DNA from: JAJRXG01 sp964640065 | Lineage (GTDB): Bacteria > Bacteroidota > Bacteroidia > Chitinophagales > Saprospiraceae | Direction of reading: 5' to 3' | DNA: 15,779 nucleotides | Assembly (NCBI GenBank): GCA_964640065.1 | Contig: CAZXIE010000087.1 | Span: 1 to 15,779 of the forward strand | Shown: positions 7,871-15,244 of the stretch, one piece after another | How the letters are laid out: each line of letters starts with the position of its first letter | Position numbering within the stretch: position 1 is the first letter of the stretch | The notes under the pieces: generated by a model | Told to the model about the DNA's origin: nothing | Seen by the model: the letters and a program-made list of their open reading frames with translations, nothing else | Databases searched by the model: none | Position numbers and translations under genes: made by a program

Positions 7871-9328
7871 ATGAAATTATCCTACAAGATATTCTTTGTA
7901 ATTCTAGCAGTTACCATAGTCGTCATCATACTGACCAATGTGATGTTTTCTATGAATACGAAGAGAGCAGTCGTAAGTGGTATATCAGATGAGGCTTTCC
8001 GGATAGCGACTGAGACAGCTGACATGATCAATCGAGACGATGAAATGATAGATGCTTATGCCCAACTGCATAGCGATCGGTCAGATAAGGACTCCTTAAA
8101 AGTATCCATCAATAGTTTCTTGAGAGAAATAAGGAAAGAATATGCTCAAAATGGAGTGGAAAACGTCTACTCCATCATGTTGATCAAGGACCAACTCTTG
8201 ATAGCTGGAGATCCTTCAGAAGAAAGTGAACCTATATTATCACAAAAAGATCACGCGCATATTGATGTAAAGAAATCAATATTCAGTTCAGGTAAAGGTC
8301 TTGCTTTGGATGAACCATATACAGACGAGTACGGGGTGTGGATTAGTGCCTACGCTCCGATTAAGAATAAGCAAAAAGAGACTTTGGCTATCATAGGTAT
8401 CGACTTACCACTTGGGGCATATAATATAATTGATACTCAGGTCAACAAGACTCTTTTGTACACTTTGATTCCTTGCGCTTTTTTGTCGGGACTACTAAGT
8501 TTTCTCGTCTCCAGAAATCTCTCCAATCCCATCAATCAAATCGTCAGCTCTATCGAAAAGTTAACAGATGGGCAGTTAGAAACTAGAATCCTTTTTGATA
8601 GAAAGGACGAGATAGGCACTATCGGATCTGCCTTCAATCGTATGGCGGAAGATCTGGAGGGGAAAGAGAAGATCAAATCAATACTTAATTCCTCTGTATC
8701 ATCCGTGATCGCCCAAAAGCTTCTCAAGGAAGATATAAGTCCATCCGGTGAATTATTTGAAGGGACAGTGTTATTCGCTGACATTAGAGGGTTTACACGG
8801 CTGACTGAAACCATAGCAGCAAGAGACACTATAGCTTACATCAATAGTCTCATGAATCTAAGTGTACCTATTATTCAGAAAAATGGGGGCATCATTGAAA
8901 AGTTCATCGGAGATGAAATATTCGCTGTCTTTGGAGGGCCACAGCCCCTTCATAACGATGCAGAAATGGCTGTGAGATCGGCACTTGCGATACAGGAAAA
9001 AATCAATGAATTAAACGTAAAGAACAGTAGCTCTAACCTTCCCATTCTGAACGTAGGCATCGGCATATGTACTGGTATGTTAGTAGGTGGTGTAATCGGA
9101 ACCGAAAGCAGAAACAACTATACTCTTCTAGGCACCACAGTTAATCAAGGAGCCCGCTTGTGCGGTCTAGCAAATACAGGAGAGGTGATCATCAATCAAT
9201 CCACATTCTTAAGAGTTCAGAATTCTTTCTCTGTTGAAAAACAAACTCCAGAAAAAATCAAAGGTCAGGCTTTTGATGTGCTAACATTCAAAGTCAATGG
9301 AGTCAAATCAACCAATCACAACGCATGA
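7871..9328 (+). CDS. Membrane class III nucleotidyl cyclase with Cache-like sensor and HAMP domain
   Basis: This 485-residue inner-membrane signalling enzyme makes a cyclic nucleotide, probably cAMP. Order: TM1 (about 5-27); extracytoplasmic sensor (28-193) with the Cache-type stretch EPYTDEYGVWISAYAPI and IGIDLPLG; TM2 (194-214); HAMP (215-265, NPINQIVSSI...DEIGTIGSAFN); cyclase domain (about 290-455). Metal ligands are D304 (FADIRGFT) and D348 (FIGDE). K344 is the adenine-selecting lysine. The second purine-selecting position is T422 (LLGTTVN), not Asp, as in class IIIb cyclases. The transition-state residues N425 and R429 are present. All catalytic residues are therefore intact. I chose ATG 7871; a TTG at 7844 would add nine residues. 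Its stop overlaps the next start (ATGA), so the two proteins are probably co-translated. Confidence 0.92.
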   Translation: MKLSYKIFFVILAVTIVVIILTNVMFSMNTKRAVVSGISDEAFRIATETADMINRDDEMIDAYAQLHSDRSDKDSLKVSINSFLREIRKEYAQNGVENVYSIMLIKDQLLIAGDPSEESEPILSQKDHAHIDVKKSIFSSGKGLALDEPYTDEYGVWISAYAPIKNKQKETLAIIGIDLPLGAYNIIDTQVNKTLLYTLIPCAFLSGLLSFLVSRNLSNPINQIVSSIEKLTDGQLETRILFDRKDEIGTIGSAFNRMAEDLEGKEKIKSILNSSVSSVIAQKLLKEDISPSGELFEGTVLFADIRGFTRLTETIAARDTIAYINSLMNLSVPIIQKNGGIIEKFIGDEIFAVFGGPQPLHNDAEMAVRSALAIQEKINELNVKNSSSNLPILNVGIGICTGMLVGGVIGTESRNNYTLLGTTVNQGARLCGLANTGEVIINQSTFLRVQNSFSVEKQTPEKIKGQAFDVLTFKVNGVKSTNHNA

Positions 9329-10977
9329 AAAAAACTCTAACTGCATTTTTTCTATTTGGTATAACAAGCATCGCAGCGCAAGACTTTTCTAATTGGGGAT
9401 ATTGGTTAACAGCTATAGATCATCAGCAAGTGGCCCAATCAGAATATGATCTTGTGGTCATAGATTACTCAAAGACAGGAAGCGACCTCTTCACACCAGA
9501 TCAAGTGCAAACGATGAAATCCAAACCATCTGGTGATCGCAGGACTGTTCTTTCCTATTTTAGCATTGGTGAAGCCGAGGAGTACAGGCCCTATTGGAAA
9601 AATGAGTGGACTACAGCACCTCCTTCATGGATAGCGAAAGAAAACCCCAACTGGCCTGGAAATTATAAAGTGAAGTATTGGGAAGCACAATGGCAGTCTA
9701 TCCTTTTTGGAAACCCAGAGGCCTATCTAGACAAAATCATTGCAAATGGATTCGATGGAGTTTATCTCGACATCATTGATGCATTTGAGTATTTCGAATC
9801 TACTCGACAGACTGCAGAAAAGGAAATGGTTGAATTGATCAAATCTATCGCCACATACGCTCGACTTAAAAATCCAAACTTCATCATCGTAACTCAAAAT
9901 GGAGAAAGACTTCTAGCCCACCCTGATTTACTAGAAGTAATCGACGGTGCGGCCAAGGAAGATCTGTTTTATGGATTAGAAGGTGACAACATTCCTGCAG
10001 CTGCGCACGAAACTGAGTATAGTTTACAATACTTCAACATGGCTAAAAGTGCTGGGAAGTTTTTATTACTCGCTAGCTATGTTCACAACCCCGTAGAAAG
10101 AAGACTTGTTAAAAAGAGAGCAGATGCTTATGGATTCATGAGCTACTTTGGACCTAGAGAGTTGGACAGATTAAATATCGATAGTGGCCTAGATGGCAAC
10201 CTCCCTAGCATAGCATCAAAAAGTCAATCTCATACTACACCAAGAACACCGGGAGACTTTTTTCTAAATACGCTTAACAAGAATCAACTCAAACTCTCAT
10301 TAGGGGCTTTGATTTTTGATGAGTCTTCGATTTATAGTGAAGTCGATGATGAGGGTACGATCCTTTTTAGTGAGAATGTAGCATTCGTCGATCGGCGGCT
10401 ACCGCTATGGATTGAATATGGTGTGACAGACCGACTAGAAGTTGGCATCAGATTACCACTTACTCGTACGTCATTAGAACTTGAAGAATTCATAGGAGGT
10501 AGTGCAAGCAGCAAACTGACTGAGACAGGACTTGGAAACATTGTTCTCACTGCTAACTACTCCATTCCTTTTCAAAATAGCAAAGAGCTTTTCTCCTTGC
10601 TATCTTTTGAATATGGACTACCTACAGATACGAAAAGTGACAATCTTCGTGCAAGCTCTTTCAGCGTACTTAATTATACAATTGAAAAAATATTTGGCCG
10701 AGTTGGCCTCGCTGGTAATGTAGGCATTGCCAACTTCAATCTATCTAACTCATTGGAGGATACGGAACTTACTTATAGAGCAAGTGTCCTAGGAATCATA
10801 TCAGATCGGCTCTTTGCAGACCTTACCTATTCTAGAAGGGTGAATGGTAATTTTTTAGAAAGCAGCTTAGAGATATTGAGTTCCAAGACCTCATCTATAG
10901 AACTCTTCTTTTCCAAAGATCTGGAATCAGAGTTTGAAGTCTTTAACTACGGTTTGAACTTTTCGCTTTTCTACTAG
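9325..10977 (+). CDS. Secreted GH114-like glycosidase fused to a putative outer-membrane beta-barrel
   Basis: This 550-residue protein has a Sec signal peptide (residues 1-18, cleavage near IAA/QD). Residues about 20-295 match the TM1410/GH114 family of TIM-barrel proteins, to which endo-alpha-1,4-polygalactosaminidase and the hydrolase domain of PelA belong. Visible are NWGYWL, VVIDYS, VLSYFSIGEAEEYRPYW (E83, E85), the YWEAQWQ segment, FDGVYLDIIDAFEYF (D149, D152, E155), IVTQNGE and GFMSYFGP. After a Ser/Thr/Pro-rich linker (296-318), residues 319-550 form short alternating amphipathic strands (LPLWIEYGVTDRLEVGIRLPL, a closing NYGLNFSLFY). They end in an aromatic residue as outer-membrane barrels do, resembling the MetA-pathway transporter family. 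The predicted location is the outer membrane, with the hydrolase in the periplasm or at the surface. It overlaps the cyclase gene by four bases. The GH114 call is firm; the barrel is inferred from strand pattern. Confidence 0.83.
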   Translation: MKKTLTAFFLFGITSIAAQDFSNWGYWLTAIDHQQVAQSEYDLVVIDYSKTGSDLFTPDQVQTMKSKPSGDRRTVLSYFSIGEAEEYRPYWKNEWTTAPPSWIAKENPNWPGNYKVKYWEAQWQSILFGNPEAYLDKIIANGFDGVYLDIIDAFEYFESTRQTAEKEMVELIKSIATYARLKNPNFIIVTQNGERLLAHPDLLEVIDGAAKEDLFYGLEGDNIPAAAHETEYSLQYFNMAKSAGKFLLLASYVHNPVERRLVKKRADAYGFMSYFGPRELDRLNIDSGLDGNLPSIASKSQSHTTPRTPGDFFLNTLNKNQLKLSLGALIFDESSIYSEVDDEGTILFSENVAFVDRRLPLWIEYGVTDRLEVGIRLPLTRTSLELEEFIGGSASSKLTETGLGNIVLTANYSIPFQNSKELFSLLSFEYGLPTDTKSDNLRASSFSVLNYTIEKIFGRVGLAGNVGIANFNLSNSLEDTELTYRASVLGIISDRLFADLTYSRRVNGNFLESSLEILSSKTSSIELFFSKDLESEFEVFNYGLNFSLFY

Positions 10978-10984
10978 GCAAAAA

Positions 10985-12583
10985 CTACACTTTATTAGCC
11001 AATAGCAATTTACTGTCTATCGGCAGTTTGTACTTAGGATCCTCGACAACATTCACATCGATGATAGCTTCTGCATTAGAAAGTAGTCTTACAGAGTCTT
11101 TACTCAAATGCTTCAAGTGTACTCTCTTGCCGACTTTAGCATAGCGATGAGTGATTTTATTGACAGCTTCGATCGCTGACATATCCGCTATCCTACTCTC
11201 CGCAAAATCAATGACGACGTCATCTGGGTCATTCTGAATATCAAACTTAGTAGCGAAGGTAGTAGTCGAACCAAAGAAAAGCGGACCATAGATCTCGTAG
11301 TACTTGGCACCGTTAGAACCTATATGTTTTCTTGCTCGGATCCGAACAGCGTTTTCCCAAGAGTATGCAAGTGCTGAGATGATCACTCCTAGTACTACCG
11401 CTACAGCAAGGTTATGTGTTACTGCTGTGATCAAAGTAACTAAGATCATGACGATTACATCCGATGTAGGCATCTTCGTGAATGTCCTAAAGCTCGCCCA
11501 CTCAAATGTTCCTATAGCTACCATGAACATCAATCCGACAAGAGCTGCCATAGGAAGTTGTTCTATCAAGCTAGATCCAAACATGATAAAGAAGAGCAAC
11601 ATAACGGCTGCCGTTATACCAGAGAGTCTTGCTCGTGCTCCTGAGGAAGTATTGATTAAGCTCTGACCTATCATCGCACATCCTCCCATACCAGAGAGAA
11701 ACCCTGATAATACATTGGCCGCACCTTGAGCGAGGCACTCTTGATTACCGTTACCTCTTGTATCAGTAATCTCGTCTATGATATTAAGCGTTAGTAGACT
11801 TTCTATCAAGCCTACGCCCGCTACGATAGCAGCATAAGGTAAGATGATCATCAATGAAGCAAAACTGATAGGGATATTCGGTATCGAAAGCGGTGGAAAT
11901 CCACCTTTGATCGACTCACCTTCTGATAATGTATCCGCCACAGTCATCGTATCAATGCCTCCAAAAATGACGATACCCGATACAACTAAGATGGCCACTA
12001 ATGAAGATGGCACTGCCTTCGTAAGCTTTGGTAAGCCCCATATGATGAGCATGGTCAACAGTGTCAGTCCAAGCATCAAGGAAAAAGGTCCTGAGGCTAA
12101 TAGTTGTTCTGTTCCTTTGTCATAGAAGTTAGGAAACTGCGCCATGAAGATGATGATGGCTAGGCCGTTGACAAATCCAAACATAACAGGATGTGGGACC
12201 AATCTGATAAACTTACCGAGTCGCAATACACCAGCTAGCATCTGTATGATACCTGCTATGATCACAGTAGCAAAAACGTAGTGCAAAATCTCATCTGGGG
12301 ATATGCCAGGTATCTTATCTTTTAGTTCTACGATGAGTCCGATGAAAACAACTGCGACCGCTCCAGTAGCCCCTGATATCATACCAGGTCTACCTCCAAA
12401 GATCGAAGTAACAATACATAGGATGAATGCCGCATATAATCCTGTCAAAGGAGAAAACCCAGGTATCAAGGCAAAGGCGATGGCTTCTGGCACAAGTGCT
12501 AAAGCAACCGTAAGTCCTGACAGAACTTCGAGCTTGTAATCTACTTTTTGAGAAAAATCAAATATGTTGAAGAGCTTCTTCAT
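10985..12583 (-). CDS. SulP-family inorganic anion transporter with STAS domain
   Basis: This is a 532-residue inner-membrane transporter. Residues about 15-390 hold the hydrophobic SulP core with many membrane segments. Signature stretches are LSGLTVALALVPEAIAFAL, GLYAAFILCIVTSIFGG and the SGATGAVAVV loop, and GGCAMIGQSLIN lies at about residues 300-311. Residues about 425-515 form the cytoplasmic STAS domain (YYEIYGPLFFGS, VVIDFAESRIADMSAIEAV). Family members carry sulfate, bicarbonate or other anions, usually with Na+ or H+; the substrate here cannot be read from sequence. Length is typical. The start ATG at 12583 precedes a short amphipathic N-terminus typical of the family. It converges on the GH114-barrel gene with only 7 bp between stops and no terminator, so the two transcripts must overlap. 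Confidence 0.93.
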   Translation of the reverse strand: MKKLFNIFDFSQKVDYKLEVLSGLTVALALVPEAIAFALIPGFSPLTGLYAAFILCIVTSIFGGRPGMISGATGAVAVVFIGLIVELKDKIPGISPDEILHYVFATVIIAGIIQMLAGVLRLGKFIRLVPHPVMFGFVNGLAIIIFMAQFPNFYDKGTEQLLASGPFSLMLGLTLLTMLIIWGLPKLTKAVPSSLVAILVVSGIVIFGGIDTMTVADTLSEGESIKGGFPPLSIPNIPISFASLMIILPYAAIVAGVGLIESLLTLNIIDEITDTRGNGNQECLAQGAANVLSGFLSGMGGCAMIGQSLINTSSGARARLSGITAAVMLLFFIMFGSSLIEQLPMAALVGLMFMVAIGTFEWASFRTFTKMPTSDVIVMILVTLITAVTHNLAVAVVLGVIISALAYSWENAVRIRARKHIGSNGAKYYEIYGPLFFGSTTTFATKFDIQNDPDDVVIDFAESRIADMSAIEAVNKITHRYAKVGKRVHLKHLSKDSVRLLSNAEAIIDVNVVEDPKYKLPIDSKLLLANKV

Positions 12584-12671
12584 GAGTTACTTTGGAGTTG
12601 AACAACCTTGGCTTGGATTCTTATACGACGACGGGTGTGCTGTAGATCAGCAAAATTAAATTCTAAAAATG

Positions 12672-12679
12672 CAAATATA
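12672..12679 (-). promoter_or_regulatory. Candidate -7 promoter element for the SulP transporter
   Basis: The minus strand reads TATATTTG (TAnnTTTG consensus), 88 bases before the transporter ATG. A TTTTTG run lies upstream but with a spacer of about 27 bp, longer than the usual 19-21. A second TAnnTTTG match (TAATTTTG) lies at 12651-12658. The interval 12584-12812 has no gene and is AT-rich. Confidence 0.3.
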
Positions 12680-12812
12680 CGGCATATACCGCGATTCTTA
12701 TTACTGCAAAAATCGACTTACTCCGTATTTTATTCTTAGATTACTTTAGATCTTAATATGATGTTCCATTCTTGAGATTAACATACTTTAAGCACTGATC
12801 ATAAGTACCTAC

Positions 12813-13061
12813 CTACCCCATACCCTTCCGTCCATACAAACTACAAACAGGACAAGTCTCCCTATCGTGCCCTCTTGCAGGACAATACTCNNNNNNNNNN
12901 NNNNNNNNNNNNNNNNNNNNNNNNNNNNNNNNNNNNNNNNNNNNNNNNNNNNNNNNNNNNNNNNNNNNNNNNNNNNNNNNNNNNNNNNNNGGAACAGGAG
13001 TCTCAGGGTAATACCCTTCTAAGATCTCTGCGATATGATTCGCCTTCTCTTGCTTAGTCAT
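12813..13061 (-). CDS. nth: Endonuclease III, interrupted by an assembly gap
   Basis: Only the two ends are present. The N-terminus (12991-13061) reads MTKQEKANHIAEILEGYYPE then TPV, the start of bacterial endonuclease III. The C-terminus (12813-12890) reads EYCPARGHDRETCPVCSLYG then RKGMG, the cysteine-rich tail seen in Bacteroidota Nth proteins. Nth is a DNA glycosylase/AP lyase that removes oxidised pyrimidines in base excision repair. The normal length is about 210-220 residues, so about 165 residues (about 500 bp), including the helix-hairpin-helix and catalytic Lys/Asp, are missing inside the 100-N gap; the apparent open frame through the Ns is meaningless. The tail has C-x9-C-x2-C and no fourth Cys, unlike the C-x6-C-x2-C-x5-C [4Fe-4S] pattern of E. 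coli. The start overlaps the stop of the acyl-CoA reductase gene (ATGA). Confidence 0.82.
   Translation of the reverse strand: MTKQEKANHIAEILEGYYPETPVXXXXXXXXXXXXXXXXXXXXXXXXXXXXXXXXXXEYCPARGHDRETCPVCSLYGRKGMG
12891..12990. other. Assembly gap of exactly 100 N
   Basis: One hundred undetermined bases, a common placeholder for a gap of unknown size in scaffolds. It falls inside nth, whose missing part should be near 500 bp, so the true distance between the flanks is probably larger than shown. Confidence 0.98.
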
Positions 13062-14092
13062 GATAGAGAGGATAAAAAAGCAAGAGTATCAACTCCATCC
13101 GCATAATCCCAGAGCTCTGGATTTTGACAAGTCCCCAACCTCAATACGTCATGAGTCCCGATAGCCTTGTTAGAAGCTATACATTGGATATCTTCTTTTT
13201 TGTCTACGAGATCCGCATCGACCTTAGCGAGGTCGTCATAGCTCTCGTAATGTACACAAGATATCCTCGAGGTCATCGACTTCTCCTCTCTTAGGATCAA
13301 GAAGTTATTAGTCAAAAAAGGGTGCTGGCCAAGAAGATATATGGCATGCGTATAGTCGTAGTTGTTCTTGTACTTATGATGATCACCTACAAAGGAGAAG
13401 TCATAGATGGACTCGTAGAACTCATCCCAGACGTAACCCTCTGGGGCATAGACCTTACTTACATTGCGACATCCTAATCCGAAGTAAGTAAAGATGTCAC
13501 CACCCAGTTCGTTCAACTCTTCTTTGGTCTCGTCACCATGCAAGACTGCGACGGAGCTTCTATTCTTTCGGATGATATGAGGATACTTCCCGAAGTATGC
13601 CTTGAAGTGTGTGGCCGCCGTATTTCCTCCTGTAGCTATCACGGCATCTATCTCTGAGAGTCTTTCCACTTTCGTAAATGATGATCCTGCTTCATCATCC
13701 CACTCCGCGAGCTTTCCAAGTAAGTGAGGTATCAAGACCTTGTCCTTATGCGAATACTTGATAACAGCATGATGCCCCGATACAAAAACTGATAAGATGT
13801 CATGAAGACCCACCATCGGGATATTGCCTGCTAAGACCAGTCCTACCCTTTTTAATGGATGATCTAAGGACTCACTCAGCTCCGAGTCACAGCTTTCTAT
13901 CCACTTCTGGATTTTCTCTCTTGCTAAGTAGTTGGAACTCACAGATCTGAGAGCATGGCTCACGCTATCAGGTGTGTACCAAGGATTCTCTATGATGGAC
14001 TTGGATATCAAAGGTTGTAGCTCACCTTCTAACTCATCGATGATATATCGAGAAAGTCGGTCAAGTAGATCTATTCTCTTTTCTAGCTCCAT
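13058..14092 (-). CDS. LuxC-family acyl-CoA reductase
   Basis: This 344-residue cytoplasmic enzyme of the LuxC family (PF05893) reduces a fatty acyl-CoA or acyl-enzyme to the aldehyde with NADPH. The catalytic cysteine is C208 in YFGLGCRNVSKVYAPEGY, the family hallmark. Nucleotide-binding segments VGLVLAGNIPMVGLHDILSV and DAVIATGGNTAATHF are clear, as is IIRKNRSSVAVL. It is shorter than Vibrio LuxC (about 480) but has the size usual for the non-luminescent Bacteroidota version. No other lux genes are present, so bioluminescence is not implied. A role in making fatty aldehydes or in lipid turnover is only inference. It sits 57 bp after the tandem DUF1569 gene and overlaps nth by ATGA. Confidence 0.88.
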   Translation of the reverse strand: MELEKRIDLLDRLSRYIIDELEGELQPLISKSIIENPWYTPDSVSHALRSVSSNYLAREKIQKWIESCDSELSESLDHPLKRVGLVLAGNIPMVGLHDILSVFVSGHHAVIKYSHKDKVLIPHLLGKLAEWDDEAGSSFTKVERLSEIDAVIATGGNTAATHFKAYFGKYPHIIRKNRSSVAVLHGDETKEELNELGGDIFTYFGLGCRNVSKVYAPEGYVWDEFYESIYDFSFVGDHHKYKNNYDYTHAIYLLGQHPFLTNNFLILREEKSMTSRISCVHYESYDDLAKVDADLVDKKEDIQCIASNKAIGTHDVLRLGTCQNPELWDYADGVDTLAFLSSLS

Positions 14093-14149
14093 AGGTCGTG
14101 CAAAGTAAATGCAATATCTATACTCCGTCTCATCACTTCGCCAAGGCGG

Positions 14150-15079
14150 CTATACATCCATACCAAACTGACGCATATGATGCTGCACATGCTTGACATG
14201 CACTTGTCTCCACTGATCTACAGAAATGTTACCTAGTTGATAGTGAGGATGGACGGCTTCTGGGTGCTCATCACAGTAGGCAAGGTATTTTGAAAAAGTC
14301 TTAGCCAACTCTTTTTTGGAGTCTTCTATATCCTCATTTCTTGGAGGTCGAGGATCGCCAAAAGAAGTCTGTGGGAAAACATCAACAAACGGATTATCAG
14401 ACTCCGCAAACTTCTCTTGATAAGCTTGTGCATCTTCTTCAGTCCCTTTATATGGAAAGTCAAACTTGCCAGTGCTCAGTAGAAATACCATACCGAGATG
14501 CTCTATCATCTGATGAGCATTCATCTTACCAAATTTTGATGGAGTCTCTGCAGTTGCACTTTTATTGAGCTTATAGATCAACTTTTCTAACTCAGGAATC
14601 TTAGCATCAAAATCTAGCTGCCCAAACTGCATCAAGTGATGCTCCATGTGCTTGACATGGAAAGCTAACCACTCTTCTCCTGAGAGATGTCCAAAGTATC
14701 CGTGTACAGCTCCAAGGTCCGGATTGTCGGATAAGTTCTTCGTGAAGAGTTGAACAGCACCTTGAAATTTCTCTTTTGCTTCACTCATAGATCCGTATCT
14801 CAGTTCTCCAAGAGCAACAGGCTTGTCCTGAGTTCCTGCCATCCTCACATTCCTTGGAAAGGGATAATAACTCGAGAAGAATCTGCTTTTCCACTTCGTA
14901 GCTTCTTCTTCTGGGATGACCAAACTTTGTCCCTTACCATGAGCGGTGCCATATACGATCATACCAATATGCTCGATCATATGCTGAGGAGTCATGAGCC
15001 CCCAATGCGGTGTTGTCTTTTCTTCCAGCTGAATAAGTTGGCCAGTTCTCTTTTGAAGTTTGTCTAGTAAGTTTTGCAT
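14150..15079 (-). CDS. Tandem-duplicated DUF1569/DinB-like metal-binding protein
   Basis: This is a 309-residue soluble protein made of two copies of a DUF1569 (DinB/YfiT-like four-helix) domain, residues about 1-155 and 157-309. Each copy starts with a helix carrying HMIEHIGM (H33, H37) or HQMIEHLGM (H189, H194), contains a GHLS or LGNIS turn with EEW or DQW, and ends with HVKHMEHHLMQFG (H141, H144, H147, H148) or HVKHVQHHMRQFG (H294, H297, H300, H301). The His residues are the expected divalent-metal ligands of the DinB superfamily. Members of that superfamily include thiol transferases and enzymes of unknown activity; no reaction can be assigned. Most DUF1569 proteins are single domains of about 150 residues, so this is an internal duplication. 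It begins a minus-strand unit with the acyl-CoA reductase and nth. Confidence 0.82.
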   Translation of the reverse strand: MQNLLDKLQKRTGQLIQLEEKTTPHWGLMTPQHMIEHIGMIVYGTAHGKGQSLVIPEEEATKWKSRFFSSYYPFPRNVRMAGTQDKPVALGELRYGSMSEAKEKFQGAVQLFTKNLSDNPDLGAVHGYFGHLSGEEWLAFHVKHMEHHLMQFGQLDFDAKIPELEKLIYKLNKSATAETPSKFGKMNAHQMIEHLGMVFLLSTGKFDFPYKGTEEDAQAYQEKFAESDNPFVDVFPQTSFGDPRPPRNEDIEDSKKELAKTFSKYLAYCDEHPEAVHPHYQLGNISVDQWRQVHVKHVQHHMRQFGMDV

Positions 15080-15142
15080 AACTCTGTAGGCTTAGAATGT
15101 ATATATCTCTGTGTGAGACGCTATTCAAAAAAATAGATGAGT

Positions 15143-15150
15143 CAAATATA
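15143..15150 (-). promoter_or_regulatory. Candidate -7 promoter element for the DUF1569-luxC-nth unit
   Basis: The minus strand reads TATATTTG, the same octamer as before the SulP gene, 63 bases upstream of the DUF1569 protein start. The -33 element is not evident. It fits TAnnTTTG exactly and the leader length is sensible. Confidence 0.35.
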
Positions 15151-15244
15151 GTAACTGAAATCACACATAAAGTCTTCTTAATTACCGCAATAACGCAACA
15201 TTGTCGTTCGTGGAGTTGTATAGATCTATGCATATTTGCATGAA

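Noticed and set aside
7804..7992. 62-codon plus-strand frame overlapping the cyclase start
   Set aside because: It is in another frame from the cyclase, which has a clear membrane segment and sensor; no coding features.
11304..11666. Plus-strand frames at 11304-11666, 11844-12125 and 12303-12539
   Set aside because: They are antisense to the SulP membrane domain; their composition reflects the complement of hydrophobic codons.
12813..13061. A complete 82-residue protein spanning the Ns
   Set aside because: The frame is open only because N codons cannot be stops; the two ends belong to a much longer endonuclease III.
13058..14092. Bioluminescence operon suggested by the LuxC-like gene
   Set aside because: No luxA, luxB, luxD or luxE nearby; the short LuxC-like enzyme is common in non-luminous Bacteroidota.
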